In this document: positions 54,401 to 64,000 of the stretch, piece after piece
Position numbering within the stretch: the stretch's first letter is position 1
Layout: each line of letters begins with the position of its first letter
Source of the DNA: Opisthocomus hoazin
Lineage: Eukaryota > Chordata > Aves > Opisthocomiformes > Opisthocomidae
Assembly (NCBI RefSeq): GCF_030867145.1
Contig: NC_134434.1
Location: 2,914,001-2,978,000, forward strand
DNA length: 64,000 bases
Reading direction: 5' to 3'
Translations under genes and position numbers: made by a program
Notes under the pieces: model-generated
What the model was told of the DNA's origin: nothing
The model's database searches: none
The model's input: only the letters and a program-made list of their open reading frames with translations

Positions 54401-57400
54401 GTTGCCACCAGTTCTGGACCCAAAGACTGAGAACAACTCTCCTTGTTTTGAGGCTTTGCTGATTTCTGCTACCTGAAAAGAAAACAGAAATATTCTCTAG
54501 TGGCCGGCAACCTATGCGTTCCTGCCTCTGTACATACTAAAAGACATAGTGGCAAAACAAATGTCTCCCCTGGAGAGACACTTATCTCAAGAACAGAAAC
54601 ATCTTCAAAGAGACTTACGGCAACCAGCTAACCTAAACCAAGGCTTTTCCATCAGTGACAGTCTGAGGAACTCCCCACTCCCTTTATTGCTAGACCTAGG
54701 GGATATGTGGATAAGCTTGCATTGGTATGTAGGTTTCCAAAGCCTTTTAAACCAACAAAGATGTAAAACCAATGTGATTCCGGGCCCTCCCGGAAACAAA
54801 GTCAAGAAGAAAGATTTGGAAGACGCCAAAGGCAAAGCAGAGCATCTCCTTCATCTTCGCCACACAAACTCTGCCCTATTTCCTCTCAAGCTGAGGCCAC
54901 ATCACGTTCAGGGGAACACCAGCAGACATACGGCCCTACCTTCTTTAGCACAGTTGCCTTGTACGAGTTTGCCATTTTACTGGTTCGGAAGGCTTCGTAC
55001 TCCAGGTCCACAGCACAGGTATGAGGGTCTAACCTGTAACACAGGCTGGGGTGATTTCTGGCAAGACACACTTCTACGTCTGCAAAGGGAACACTAATGC
55101 TTAAGCACATCCCAGAAGAAACAAAATTCACTCCTTCCGGTGCAAGGATAAGTGATAACTTCCAATTAAGTCCTAAGGGATGCAGTGGTGAATTGCTGGA
55201 GAATGGAAAGGGTGGTGAAAGCAGTTTTAAATCCAAGTCCTCTTGTCCAGTCTCTCAGTTTGAGAAGTACAGTATCCCCATCTCGTGGGACAGGGAAGAA
55301 CTACGACTCTTAGGATCAAGCTGATTTAGCAGAATCAGACACAGGTGTCTTCATACCTGATCCTGAACATCACGACAGGAAGGATGCTGTTAAGTGAAAC
55401 TACATCCTTGGGGCAAATACCTTAAAAAGGCATTCCCTGAGGGTGGTAATGTTGCTCAAGGAAGAGCAGGCCCTGTGTTAAGGGATTCCATATGCTACCC
55501 CTTTTCTCTCATCTAATCTCATACCCTTTTCCTCCTGCTGCTGGAACATTTTGATTGGTGCTCAAAGCTTCTTCCAGCATCTTTAAGCAGTGTTCTCGTC
55601 CCTAGGAAACAGAGGATACTCAGACATGCTCTACAGAAGTCATAGCGCCACTTGGACTTCCATCCCTGAAGCAGTTTGAACACAGCAGGCAGAATCTTTG
55701 TTGGTCTTTGCAAGTCAACAAGACCCAATGTTAACCAACCTTCCTTACCTTCACCGTGAGCTTAGAGATTCTCCTGCTGAAGGCATCCTTCAAGGGGCAG
55801 TCTGCACCTGCCACAGAAGAGACATTTGGAAAAGCCATCATAGCAGGGCTGGGGCTGATGGAAAACATATCAGCTGTCACTAGTAGGGTACCAGTCCAGT
55901 AGTTTGGCATGCTTCTCCCTGCAAAGTCACCCTAAGCACCACTACAGTCACCCTTTCTAACTTGGAGAAGCTACAAACTCCAAAAGAGTAGGCGGAAGCC
56001 AAAGTGAGATTTTTCTCTCTGGATGAGAATGTCTACTTCACTAGTTTATGACTAACAGCTTTCCAAAACCTCCCCATCTCAGAAAACCCTTTTTCAAGGA
56101 ATCCCAGCTCTTAGGAAACTCAACTCTTTTCCACTCTCTGCAATACCAACCAAAAATAAAGAGGCTGAATAGAGTAACATGAACTACCAGGTATTCTTGC
56201 ACAACAGTGTAAGAACTGTGTTGCCAGACAGAGGCCAAAGTAGCACAGTTACAAATGGCAAAGTTTTTCAGTAGTTTCCTTCTAGCCCAGTAGAATACTG
56301 TTGCATAACCACTGCAGAAGCAGCCTACAAAGTCAGGTTAGACAGAGTTTTCCTTCTTTCTTGCTTATTTGGAAAGTCGTTCAGAATGATGCATTCCATA
56401 TCTTCACCCCAACCAAAGCTAAGCTCGGTCCATCTCCTCCAGCCAAGCTTTCACGGCCAAAAGCCTAACCTCTGTGCCCTGGGACTGATACCTCCAGTGT
56501 TGATGCTACATAAATTGCACGCAGCTGCAAAATACAAGACTTCCTTCTCCCAAAGAAAACCCACTATAAATCAAAGAAGATATTTACTTGGAGGAACAAA
56601 ATCTTCTTTTTCTGGTTCTTTGCCCTGGAAGAAAAAAAAGATCAGTCAAACATTTCCATGCCTGCATCACACATGGAGGTCTAGAAGCACAAAAGACACA
56701 TTTTATACCCCTGCCTTAGGGAAAATTAATGCTGAAGTTACAAAGGTACTGAAAAGGCACCAAAATGGGGTAAAGGAGACAAAGGACGAGAATCAAAGCT
56801 AAAAGTTCACCTTTGCTATAGGAATATGCAAGAGAAGATGAATGGAGAAATTTGCTTTTACTGATATCAAAGGCGTTAAAGACAACAGGACTCTCTTGAT
56901 TAGCACTGCAGAAAAATCAGTACACGGATAAGCTGGGTTCCTTCACATTATGGGACTGACCCAGAATACGGAAGACACAGCAAAAGCAGAGGTACAAAAA
57001 GTGCAAAACAGAACACGCAACAGCAAGATGCAGTAATTTACTTTCGCTGTGGCTGTAAGACAAGCTCACAGCAAATAATCTGTGAATTTCTTACCGAGGG
57101 ATACCAACTCACTTTGCGCAGACTCATCTGCTTCTTGTAGAAGTTGTTCCACTCCCGTTTCCGACTCTCTTCATTGGCTTCATCCCCATTCCCACTGCTT
57201 TCTTCGTCATACCTGGATAAGGCAGGAACACAAGAGGAATAAACATATCTGTAGCTGCAGCATTAACTTGGTGACAGGCTTTGGAACGCCTAGGTTGTTC
57301 CAGTATTTACAAAAGAACATATATTTCACATCCTTCCTGAACAAGTCTTAGCTCTTAGTTTCACTACCATCCCTCAACCTGGACAGGAGTGAGTTTCCTT

Positions 57401-58949
57401 CAAAAATTCACGGAATTTGCTAAACTCGTGAACTAGTAGGCAGTAGCGTGAACCAGTAGCATGTAACTAGTGCTCTGAGAAGGCAGGGCTCCTTTTCAGC
57501 TCTGCCTGCTTCTCCCATGGAGTTGAGGAGTCGCTGACAGGTGTCATGTACCCCATCCGTCAGTCACGACTGCCCTTGGAGCAGAGACAGCAGAAAAGGC
57601 AAAGCATCCATTCCTCAGCCTCAACTGCATGCTGTACGTTGGCTGTTGTGTTAAACGAAATCCCCATCACTACTACACTGAAATGCAGCAGCTGATTCTC
57701 GCCAGATGAAGCCCAAGAGTTTACTGCCTTCCACAGCTGTCACAGCCAAAACTTCCCGGTATCACAAATCAGAGCTTTAAGGCTGTTGACTATTACAACC
57801 TCCAAAGCAAAGCTACAGCCAAGTCATGGAGAGGCTCAACAAATCAAGTGGCAAACAGCATGTTGTACAACAGCATTGGTTGCGTCTTCTCAGGTCCTGC
57901 GATCAAACACAGGCTTAAGCCACAAGTACACCAGTTTCCTCCGAGTCAGCTGGACTTGTCTGAAGAACAAAGCCACCAGTCTCAGGCTGTTTAAGCTAAA
58001 GCAGAGGGCTAGGCCAGCTGACAGCGCTGCGCATCCTGGCAGAGCTTCGCAGGCAGTGCAGGCAGGGAAACTTGCACCCTGGCAGAGCTGCACAATGGCT
58101 GCAACTCCGCCAGAAAATAAGGAGGAAGAGAAGTTGTCACCTCCACACTGCCAAGCATTTTACAGAATTAATTATGTTTTCCACTGCACATCCTCCTTTT
58201 GCTGTCAGCCTGATAGGGAAACACTACAATTTAGCAATCTGCAGAAGCGGCTGACACCGGCACTCCACTGCATTCTCTGCGATGACTCCAGCCTGCCAGC
58301 GGTCCCCCAGCTTGCTGGCCCGCAGACAGCCGTGCAAACTCAGGAATGAACTCCGGATCATGTCATCCTCTGCTGTCACACTGGTCTCAATTTAAACATT
58401 GTTATCCTTGTGACTGTGAACGGGCTGAGCCTACTTACTGCTTTCAAAAACTTTCCGGCTAGTTTCTTGAACCAATTACATTCTGCAGGGCAATTCTTAG
58501 ATCAGTCAACACAGCTTTCGGCTCTCTGGGACATGAATGTGATCAAGGCTGCCAAAGTGTGTGGAAAATGAAATTCCAGCTCCTGCTGCCAGGAAGTTAC
58601 AGGAAAATACCACCACACAGAAACATGTACTGAAAATAGGAGCGGCTGGGCCTGCAGCTGGGAGCTGCTCTCTTCTCTCTGACAGTTCCTATGAGCTGAG
58701 TTTGAGCTACCAAGTACAGACCTGCTAAAACCTCTGCAACCTCTCCTCCCGCCTTCATACAGCTCTGGGTCGTAGCTATCCCAGGAGGAGCCCGTGGGCC
58801 CGATGCAGGTTTTGCTCCAGCTGTTGCTGCAGCACTCCAGTGACTCCAGTTGCCTTTTCACTGCCGCTGGGTTCTTGCAGAAGTCACAGCACTTGTTACA
58901 AGGTGGGGTGGCATCGCCAAAGTACTTCGCTATGGCAGCATGGCGACAG
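50891..58949 (-). CDS. RECQL5: RecQ-like DNA helicase 5, C-terminal 636 residues (5' part off window)
   Basis: Minus-strand exons in transcript order: 58949-58722, 57212-57113, 56624-56588, 55801-55749, 55601-55525, 55033-54940, 54472-54332, 53870-53197, 52982-52901, 52005-51754, 51188-51116, 50991-50891 (TGA at 50891-50893). Phases match throughout. Exon 58949-58722 holds the RecQ zinc module ([20 protein letters not shown], then CDFC) and [10 protein letters not shown]. The KIX-like RNA polymerase II-binding part spans [12 protein letters not shown] to [37 protein letters not shown] matches the RAD51-binding site, and [21 protein letters not shown] follows. The SRI domain ([34 protein letters not shown]) binds the phosphorylated polymerase [11 protein letters not shown] fits a PIP box for PCNA. 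RECQL5 restrains transcription-replication conflicts and RAD51 filaments. The ATPase core is absent from the window because the next upstream intron runs past 64000. Confidence 0.92.
51361..51424. repeat. (CA)n microsatellite
   Basis: Interrupted CA/CACACG run of about 60 bases in the RECQL5 intron between exons 51754-52005 and 51116-51188. It creates spurious Cys/Val-rich minus-strand ORFs. Confidence 0.95.
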
Positions 58950-60379
58950 CTAGGAAACAAAAGTGAAAATGACCTGGTAACTATTTTCTTTGACAAGAAC
59001 TCCACCCCCCAAATGCAAGGTGTCTTTTGATAAAGACTTGAGTGTTTTTTCACCAAGAATGCCTGTTCCAGCAGCGATCACAGGGATTAAGCCCTGGAGC
59101 AGAACTGGGGTTCTGTTCCTGCCACCTTGATTAAGGTCTCTCTGCCTGCACTTCCTCACATGTAAAACAAACAGTGGCATCAATCTCTTCTGCTAAATGC
59201 TTTCAGATCTTTGAGATCTGCAAAAGGCACAGTGGATGAAATATGCAGCCATTAATTCTGCATCATTGGTCAAATATATTCCATGTCCAACCAGAATGGC
59301 TCTAGGATAAACATGTAAAGAGGTCCTGGTGATCCCGACACCTCAGAGTTCAGAGCATGTCTGTGTATTTCACATTGAGGAGTTTCTATGTTTATTGTTT
59401 GTGGTTTGAAGGTGAAGAAATCTACATCTGAAGAAACAGAAATGTAAATTAAATCACAGAAATAGCATCCAGACTGAGGTCACGAGGGAGCACTATTCCA
59501 ATAGTACAGCCTGGGACTCGATCCCCTAACACATGCTTCAGCTCAGCAGCCAAAGTTCAGGTAGAGTCCCACATCCATGAAAACCAGTCCATTTGCTCAT
59601 ACAGCATTGCACAACCAGTTCTGCCAGCCTTAGCGAACTAGCCATGTGAAGATGATTAGATCCTTCCAGGAATCTCCAAAAGATTTCTGGCAGACATCAG
59701 TGCTTTTGGATATGCAAAAAAAAAAAAAAGTTTGGTGACAGAGATATGTTCGTTAGCAATACAGGCAGGAAGCAATTTCTCTTCTAGAACACTCCCTAAC
59801 CCAAACCAGTGAAGACACTCATTTCACTGGAGAAAGAAGAACCAGATGGTTACTTTTTTTTCTTTTTTCTTTTAAGAAAGTAGGCAGAATTTAGAGGAAC
59901 TTTTTAAAACTTGGGTTTCACAGCAGAGGTGGCCAGTTGTCTCTTCATCAAAATGCTGATACTAGATACACAGAAACACTTACTTCACCAGGCATTTCGA
60001 GATCAAATCCTGCAGCCAAGCAGCAATGTCATTTCAGAAGAGAACTATTTTACTGCAAGGAAGAACAAAGCAGAGATTTTTCTTCTTTACCAAGGAGTGC
60101 CCTAGCTGGCTTACCACCTGCATCTGCAAAAAGTGGGTCACACAGGGGAAAAGTAAGACAGTCAGCACTTCACTTATTCTTATGATAAACCCTTTAAGGC
60201 GTGTTTGAACTTGTCAGAGATCTAACAAATGCAATTTGCTTAACTTGTGTGCGTGCGTGTGTCTCGGGGGAACAAAACTGTATGTCTACCAAAGCACCAC
60301 AAACCAACCCTGCAAGGGTGTACGGCAGCAGCTGGCTCACTCATTCCCACGGCCTGGGAGGTTAATTTGCCAAGCAGAA

Positions 60380-60560
60380 GAAGAAGTGAAGCAGCAAAGC
60401 AGCAGGTTGCAGACTGCTGTCGCCGGAGCCATGAAACGCGTGTGTTGAGGCGCGGAGGGCCTGGCGCTGCTCAGGTAAGGAGGGCTGCAGCCGGGGGACG
60501 TGGCACCGCACAGCCCAGGGCACTGAGAGCCGCGAGAGGGCTGCGACAAAGCTGGCTTTA
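60380..60560 (+). promoter_or_regulatory. Small CpG-rich spot with first-exon-like splice donor
   Basis: Local rise in GC and CpG within an otherwise AT-neutral intron. A sequence reading 'gcgctgctcag|gtaagg' at ~60474 looks like a plus-strand first-exon donor. It could start a nested non-coding or small coding transcript. No downstream coding exon was identified. Confidence 0.35.
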
Positions 60561-61439
60561 TGTCCCCCTGCAGAGCCGCACTGCCTCACGCTCCTCTTGC
60601 ACTCAAAGAGCTCCTTTCACATGGTTGGGGGGGGATGGGGGGGGACCGGGATGGGGACAACACATTCGATCCCCTTGTCCTGCCTCTCCAAAAGAACTAC
60701 TGGTGCTGCCTGTCCTGCCAGTGCAACGTGACTACAGAAATGTCAGCGAGCTGCAAGTCAGCTTTTTGTTTCCCCAAAAGAAAACAGGCAGGCATTCTCA
60801 TTAGTCCCCGTCTCTTTCTCTCGCACGCACTGAGCTGTGTTAGAGTTAACTGAGGCATACAGTAATGGTCAAGCCCTCTCCTCACTCCCACAGCCTACTC
60901 ACCAGGCTTATGCTGGGGAGGGACATCCACACACACCTCTGTCTCCTAGTGCAAACAAGAGAGATGCCCCACGGGAGGGCTTTGGTGGAAGCAGAGATCA
61001 GCTCTGAAGGCACCGGAATTCAGAGTTCTACTTTCCAACCTATCTGGCTTGTAACGCCAAGCCCTCTCCATCCAGCCTCCTGCAGCTGCCTGTATCTTCC
61101 TGCAGAATTACCCAGATCGGGGCCACAGCCCCACTTTAGCCAAAGGTGCTCACGAGTTGGGTCATTAACGGAAACTCAGTTGCAGAACTAAGATTGTTAC
61201 CCAGACCAAGTTGTCCTGAGACACTGCTGCTAGCAATGTCCACTGTATCACCCTACCCTTCCTCGTTTAAAGCCCGACAAGAAATTAATCTTATCTAAAC
61301 AACGTGCCTTTGTCCAATGAGCAGGAGATGGCTGTCGAGAGCAGAACTTTAACTGATGTATTACTAGCCCAGCTAGTAAACCATGAAGAAATGCTTAGAC
61401 TTGCCAAAAGAAACCGGTAACGAGGGGAAAGGTAATTCT

Positions 61440-61800
61440 GGGAGGGGGAGATGGCGACCACCAGCTCATGGACCACCTACCCCATTTATACCACCAACTC
61501 AAATGATAAAATTGAAGAAGAACAACTAAGCACGCATACTAATTTACATGCTGGGCAAAGAGGCTTTAACCAATTATTTAATGGAATAACAATGCATATA
61601 TATTGGGAACTTGAATATATTAATGCTTTATGTATAAATAACTGTTAATTTGGAAGCTTGGGTGTGCTAGCTTTGTGGAGAAGCCACCTAGCTCCCAAAC
61701 TTGCACAAATTTGTAATAAAATCAGTATCTCTGCCCTTGTGTGTATTTTGGCTCATTGCACAGCGGGTAACGGATCCGCTTTTGGACAACAAGACTGCAC
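61440..61800 (+). mobile_element. LTR-like fossil
   Basis: An AT-rich block with an AATAAA near 61720, then a 'gtatctctgcccttgtgtg' stretch and 'cagcgggtaacggatccgc', arranged like the R-U5 end of avian ERV LTRs. No internal retroviral region is attached. Boundaries and family are uncertain. Confidence 0.35.
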
Positions 61801-62775
61801 TCCTATAATTAAAGTCAAATGGCCAAAACCTGAGTTACCAATAAGGATGCTGGGGGTAACCACTTGATTAATGCTTAACCAACTGTGTTTCAGAAGCCTG
61901 AAACATAGCTGGTTGTGCATTAACATATGGGGGGAACACTTCCCGAGTCACACGAGCACCTGACCAATGTCCACGAGATGCAGAGCCAATTTACATAAAT
62001 TAATGGTAGTTTGCATTATTATACATGTCCTAAAATTATTTCATCTTTTAAATACGCAGCTGTATTATTTGCCTCCTCCACCCTTCAACAGGAGTACGTA
62101 TGAGCTGACCACTGGTCATTACAATGTCTAAACAAAATCATTATTGCATTTGAGGTATCCTACTCTGATTTGACACCATGGGATAGGATGAAGAGCAAAT
62201 AACAACCAAGTTTATTAACATGTTTTTTTCCGTGGCAATACACTTCAGGACAGTGCTAAACTGACCACACGCCTGCCTGCTCCACGCCTCCGTTTGGTAC
62301 TCCTTGCTTTTGTACACCAGGCAAAACAGAAGCCCTGTTCCTGCAATCAGCAGCAGCAGATGGACAGTCAGAGAAGAAGAAAAGTCACATTTGCCTCTCC
62401 CAGAATATACCAGAAAAAAAGCATTCCTTCGTATGACCCAAAGAAGGGTACACAGCCTCATCAGAAGAGCTCCCTGAAAACAAAACAAAACAAAACACAA
62501 ACAACCCAGCAAGTCTTCAAATAAAGCCAGAGATGAAAGCGTTAAAAAAGACAAAAATCATATGAGGAAAAATTAGCTACGTAGATACAAGCTGCTGAAC
62601 AAAAGCCATTTAATGACTTTTATCAAGTAGAAGAGCAAATCATGAGGCTGATGAAGAGCAAATTATCAGGCTGATGAGAAATTATAATTTTGCACTTGTC
62701 TGAGGGACCGTATCCTTTGTAACATCACTTGAACTTCAATGACCCTCTGAGGCAAGACGATGGGGGGTCAGCTGT

Positions 62776-63172
62776 CCTCAGAAAAAGCGGCTGAGGAAAC
62801 TGGGGCTGTTTAGTTTGGAGAAGAGGAGGCTGAGGGGGGACCTTATTGCTCTCTACAACTACCTCACGGGAGGTTGTAGTGAGGTGGGTGTTGGTCTCTT
62901 CTCCCAAGTAAGTAGCGATAGGACGAGAGGCAATGGCCCTAAGTTGCATCAGGGGAGGTTTAGATTGGATATTAGGAAAAATTTCTTTACTGAGAGAGTG
63001 GTCAGGCATTGGCACAGGCTGCCCAGGGCAGTGGAGGAGTCACCTCCCCTGGAGAGGTTCAAAAAACGTCTAGATGTGGCAGATGCTTTAGCAGGCACGG
63101 TGGTGTTGGGGTGACGGCTGGACTTTACGATGTTAGAGTTCTGTTCCAACCTTAACGATCTGTGATTCTCAG
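62776..63172 (+). mobile_element. CR1 LINE 3' portion in RECQL5 intron
   Basis: Plus-strand CR1: 'ctggggctgtttagtttgga' coding remnant ([20 protein letters not shown]-type), 'cgataggacgagaggcaatg', and a 3' tail ending 'gttccaaccttaacgatctg'. A different subfamily from the copies flanking QRICH2. 5'-truncated. Confidence 0.85.
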
Positions 63173-63179
63173 AGAGCAA

Positions 63180-63990
63180 ATGCCTCGGCCAAGGGCACAG
63201 AGCACATTGACCGCCCCAGCGCCATCGCTGCCCCCCTGCCAGTGCCAGGCTGCGCTGCCCCGTCCTGGCGATTCCACGCCGCGTCCCTTCCACGAAGGGG
63301 GAGCAGAGCTGCTTCCCCCGGGAGCCGGAGGGAAGCCGGGCGGCACCCAGCCAAGGTAATTGCTCCAACACGCCCCCAACTACCGCAAGGCGAGGGTCGC
63401 TGCGAGTCCCACTCCAGAAAAAGCTGCAATTACAAGGGGAAAAATAAAAACCAACCAACCCCACAAAGCCAAGCCCGTGCCGGGGGGGGCAATGGGAGCC
63501 GGCCCGGCCCGCGGGGCTCCCGCCCGGCCACCGCGTAACTCGACACCGCCGCGCCGGGACAACCGGCCGTGCCGCCCCGCACCGCCCCGCAGCCCCGCCG
63601 GGACGAGCCGAGCGGCGGCGTTGAGAAGGTGCAGGCGGCAGCAGGGGAAGGGAGCGGAGCGGCGCTGGCGGCTGGGGTAAGGCTGGGCGGTCGGGGGGGT
63701 GGGGGGTGGGTGGGTGTCGGTCACCCGCAGCACCTTACCGGGCAGCTCGTTAGCGAGGAGCTGGAGCTTCGGTGGCTCTCCGCGGGGGGAACCGCACGAT
63801 CAGCCACCGAGCAGAGCTGGCTGGCCCGAGTTTGCGTGCAAGGGACCCTGAGGAGCGAAGGTGGCCAGAGAAAGGCTTTTAGCGGGGTGCCGAGCGCTGC
63901 GCCGCAGCCGCGCTGCCAGCCCCGCAGCCGCGCTGCCAGCCCCGCAGCCTGGCGCCGCTTCGACGGCCGGAGCGGGAGAACGCAGCCCCT
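63180..63990 (+). promoter_or_regulatory. CpG island, probable promoter/first exon
   Basis: Strongly GC- and CpG-rich from ~63180 to the right edge, densest at 63480-63680. 'ggcggctgggg|taagg'-type sequence at ~63675 resembles a plus-strand first-exon donor (GTAAGG). It is inside the RECQL5 intron if the gene model holds, so it may drive a nested plus-strand gene or an alternative transcript. A 20-base direct repeat ('gccgcgctgccagccccgca') occurs twice near 63905-63945. Confidence 0.5.
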
Positions 63991-64000
63991 GCGCTGATTA

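Larger units (their letters stand above)
58950..64000 (-). other. RECQL5: Large RECQL5 intron, open to the right edge
   Basis: No helicase-core exon (Walker A, DEAH-type box, GRAGRDG-type motif VI) was found on the minus strand up to 64000, so the intron before the zinc-module exon exceeds 5 kb. In human, the short RECQL5 isoforms end at about this same boundary and the small genes SMIM5 and SMIM6 lie inside RECQL5. I found no SMIM5- or SMIM6-like coding exon here. Contents: a poly(A) run near 59727, two CpG-rich spots, an LTR-like fossil and one CR1. Confidence 0.55.

Noticed and set aside
57786-58349. 187-codon plus-strand ORF in the RECQL5 locus
   Set aside because: It lies in an intron of RECQL5 on the opposite strand, shows no recognisable domain or splice context, and looks like chance.
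61300-61430. Short plus-strand open reading stretch (MAVESRTLTDVLLAQL...)
   Set aside because: Too short, no splice sites that fit and adjacent to an LTR-like fossil; it may be element-derived or chance.
62141-62554. Minus-strand ORF with one hydrophobic stretch, considered as a small membrane protein (SMIM-like)
   Set aside because: Sequence does not resemble SMIM5 or SMIM6 as I remember them, the strand is wrong for them, and no start context or conserved motif is evident.
60880-64000. RECQL5 helicase-core exons expected upstream of the zinc module
   Set aside because: No Walker A, DEAH-type or motif VI sequence was found on the minus strand; they are assumed to be off the right edge.

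Overview
The window is vertebrate nuclear DNA and almost certainly from a bird. It carries many 3'-truncated CR1 LINEs with the usual avian 3' tail, has short introns, and contains gene neighbours that sit together on human 17q25. All gene models below come from reading the sequence by eye: exon reading frames, splice sites, phase matching and remembered family motifs. No search was run.

Layout: (1) about 0.9-7.3 kb, plus strand: the 3' two-thirds of a class XV myosin motor (MYO15B). Several of its exons show decay. (2) about 7.7-18.6 kb: a GC-rich block holding a complete 15-exon gene of the QRICH2/C16orf96 (DUF4795) family, with a predicted protein of 1162 residues. It is flanked by two direct copies of a ~0.78 kb segment and by CR1 pieces. 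(3) 20.0-47.35 kb, plus strand: the MYO15B tail in 42 exons. The phases all match and sum to 4992 bases, an uninterrupted 1663 residues: MyTH4, FERM-like, Pro/Met/Gln-rich linker, FERM-like, SH3, MyTH4, FERM. (4) 47.35-50.89 kb: gene-free space between two converging genes. (5) 50.89-58.95 kb, minus strand: the C-terminal 636 residues of RECQL5 in 12 exons (zinc module, KIX-like region, RAD51-binding region, SRI domain with a PIP-like motif). (6) 58.95-64.0 kb: a large RECQL5 intron with two CpG-rich first-exon-like spots, an LTR-like fossil and a CR1. The RECQL5 helicase core is not in the window and must lie beyond the right edge.

The main point of interest is the MYO15B head-tail boundary. 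A complete, differently evolving gene sits exactly between a decayed motor and an intact tail, and no lever-arm (IQ) exons could be found there. Either this is one very long intron hosting a nested gene, or the locus has been split into a dead head and a free-standing, motor-less MyTH4-FERM gene. The direct repeats around the inserted gene give a possible record of how it arrived, though assembly error must be excluded first.
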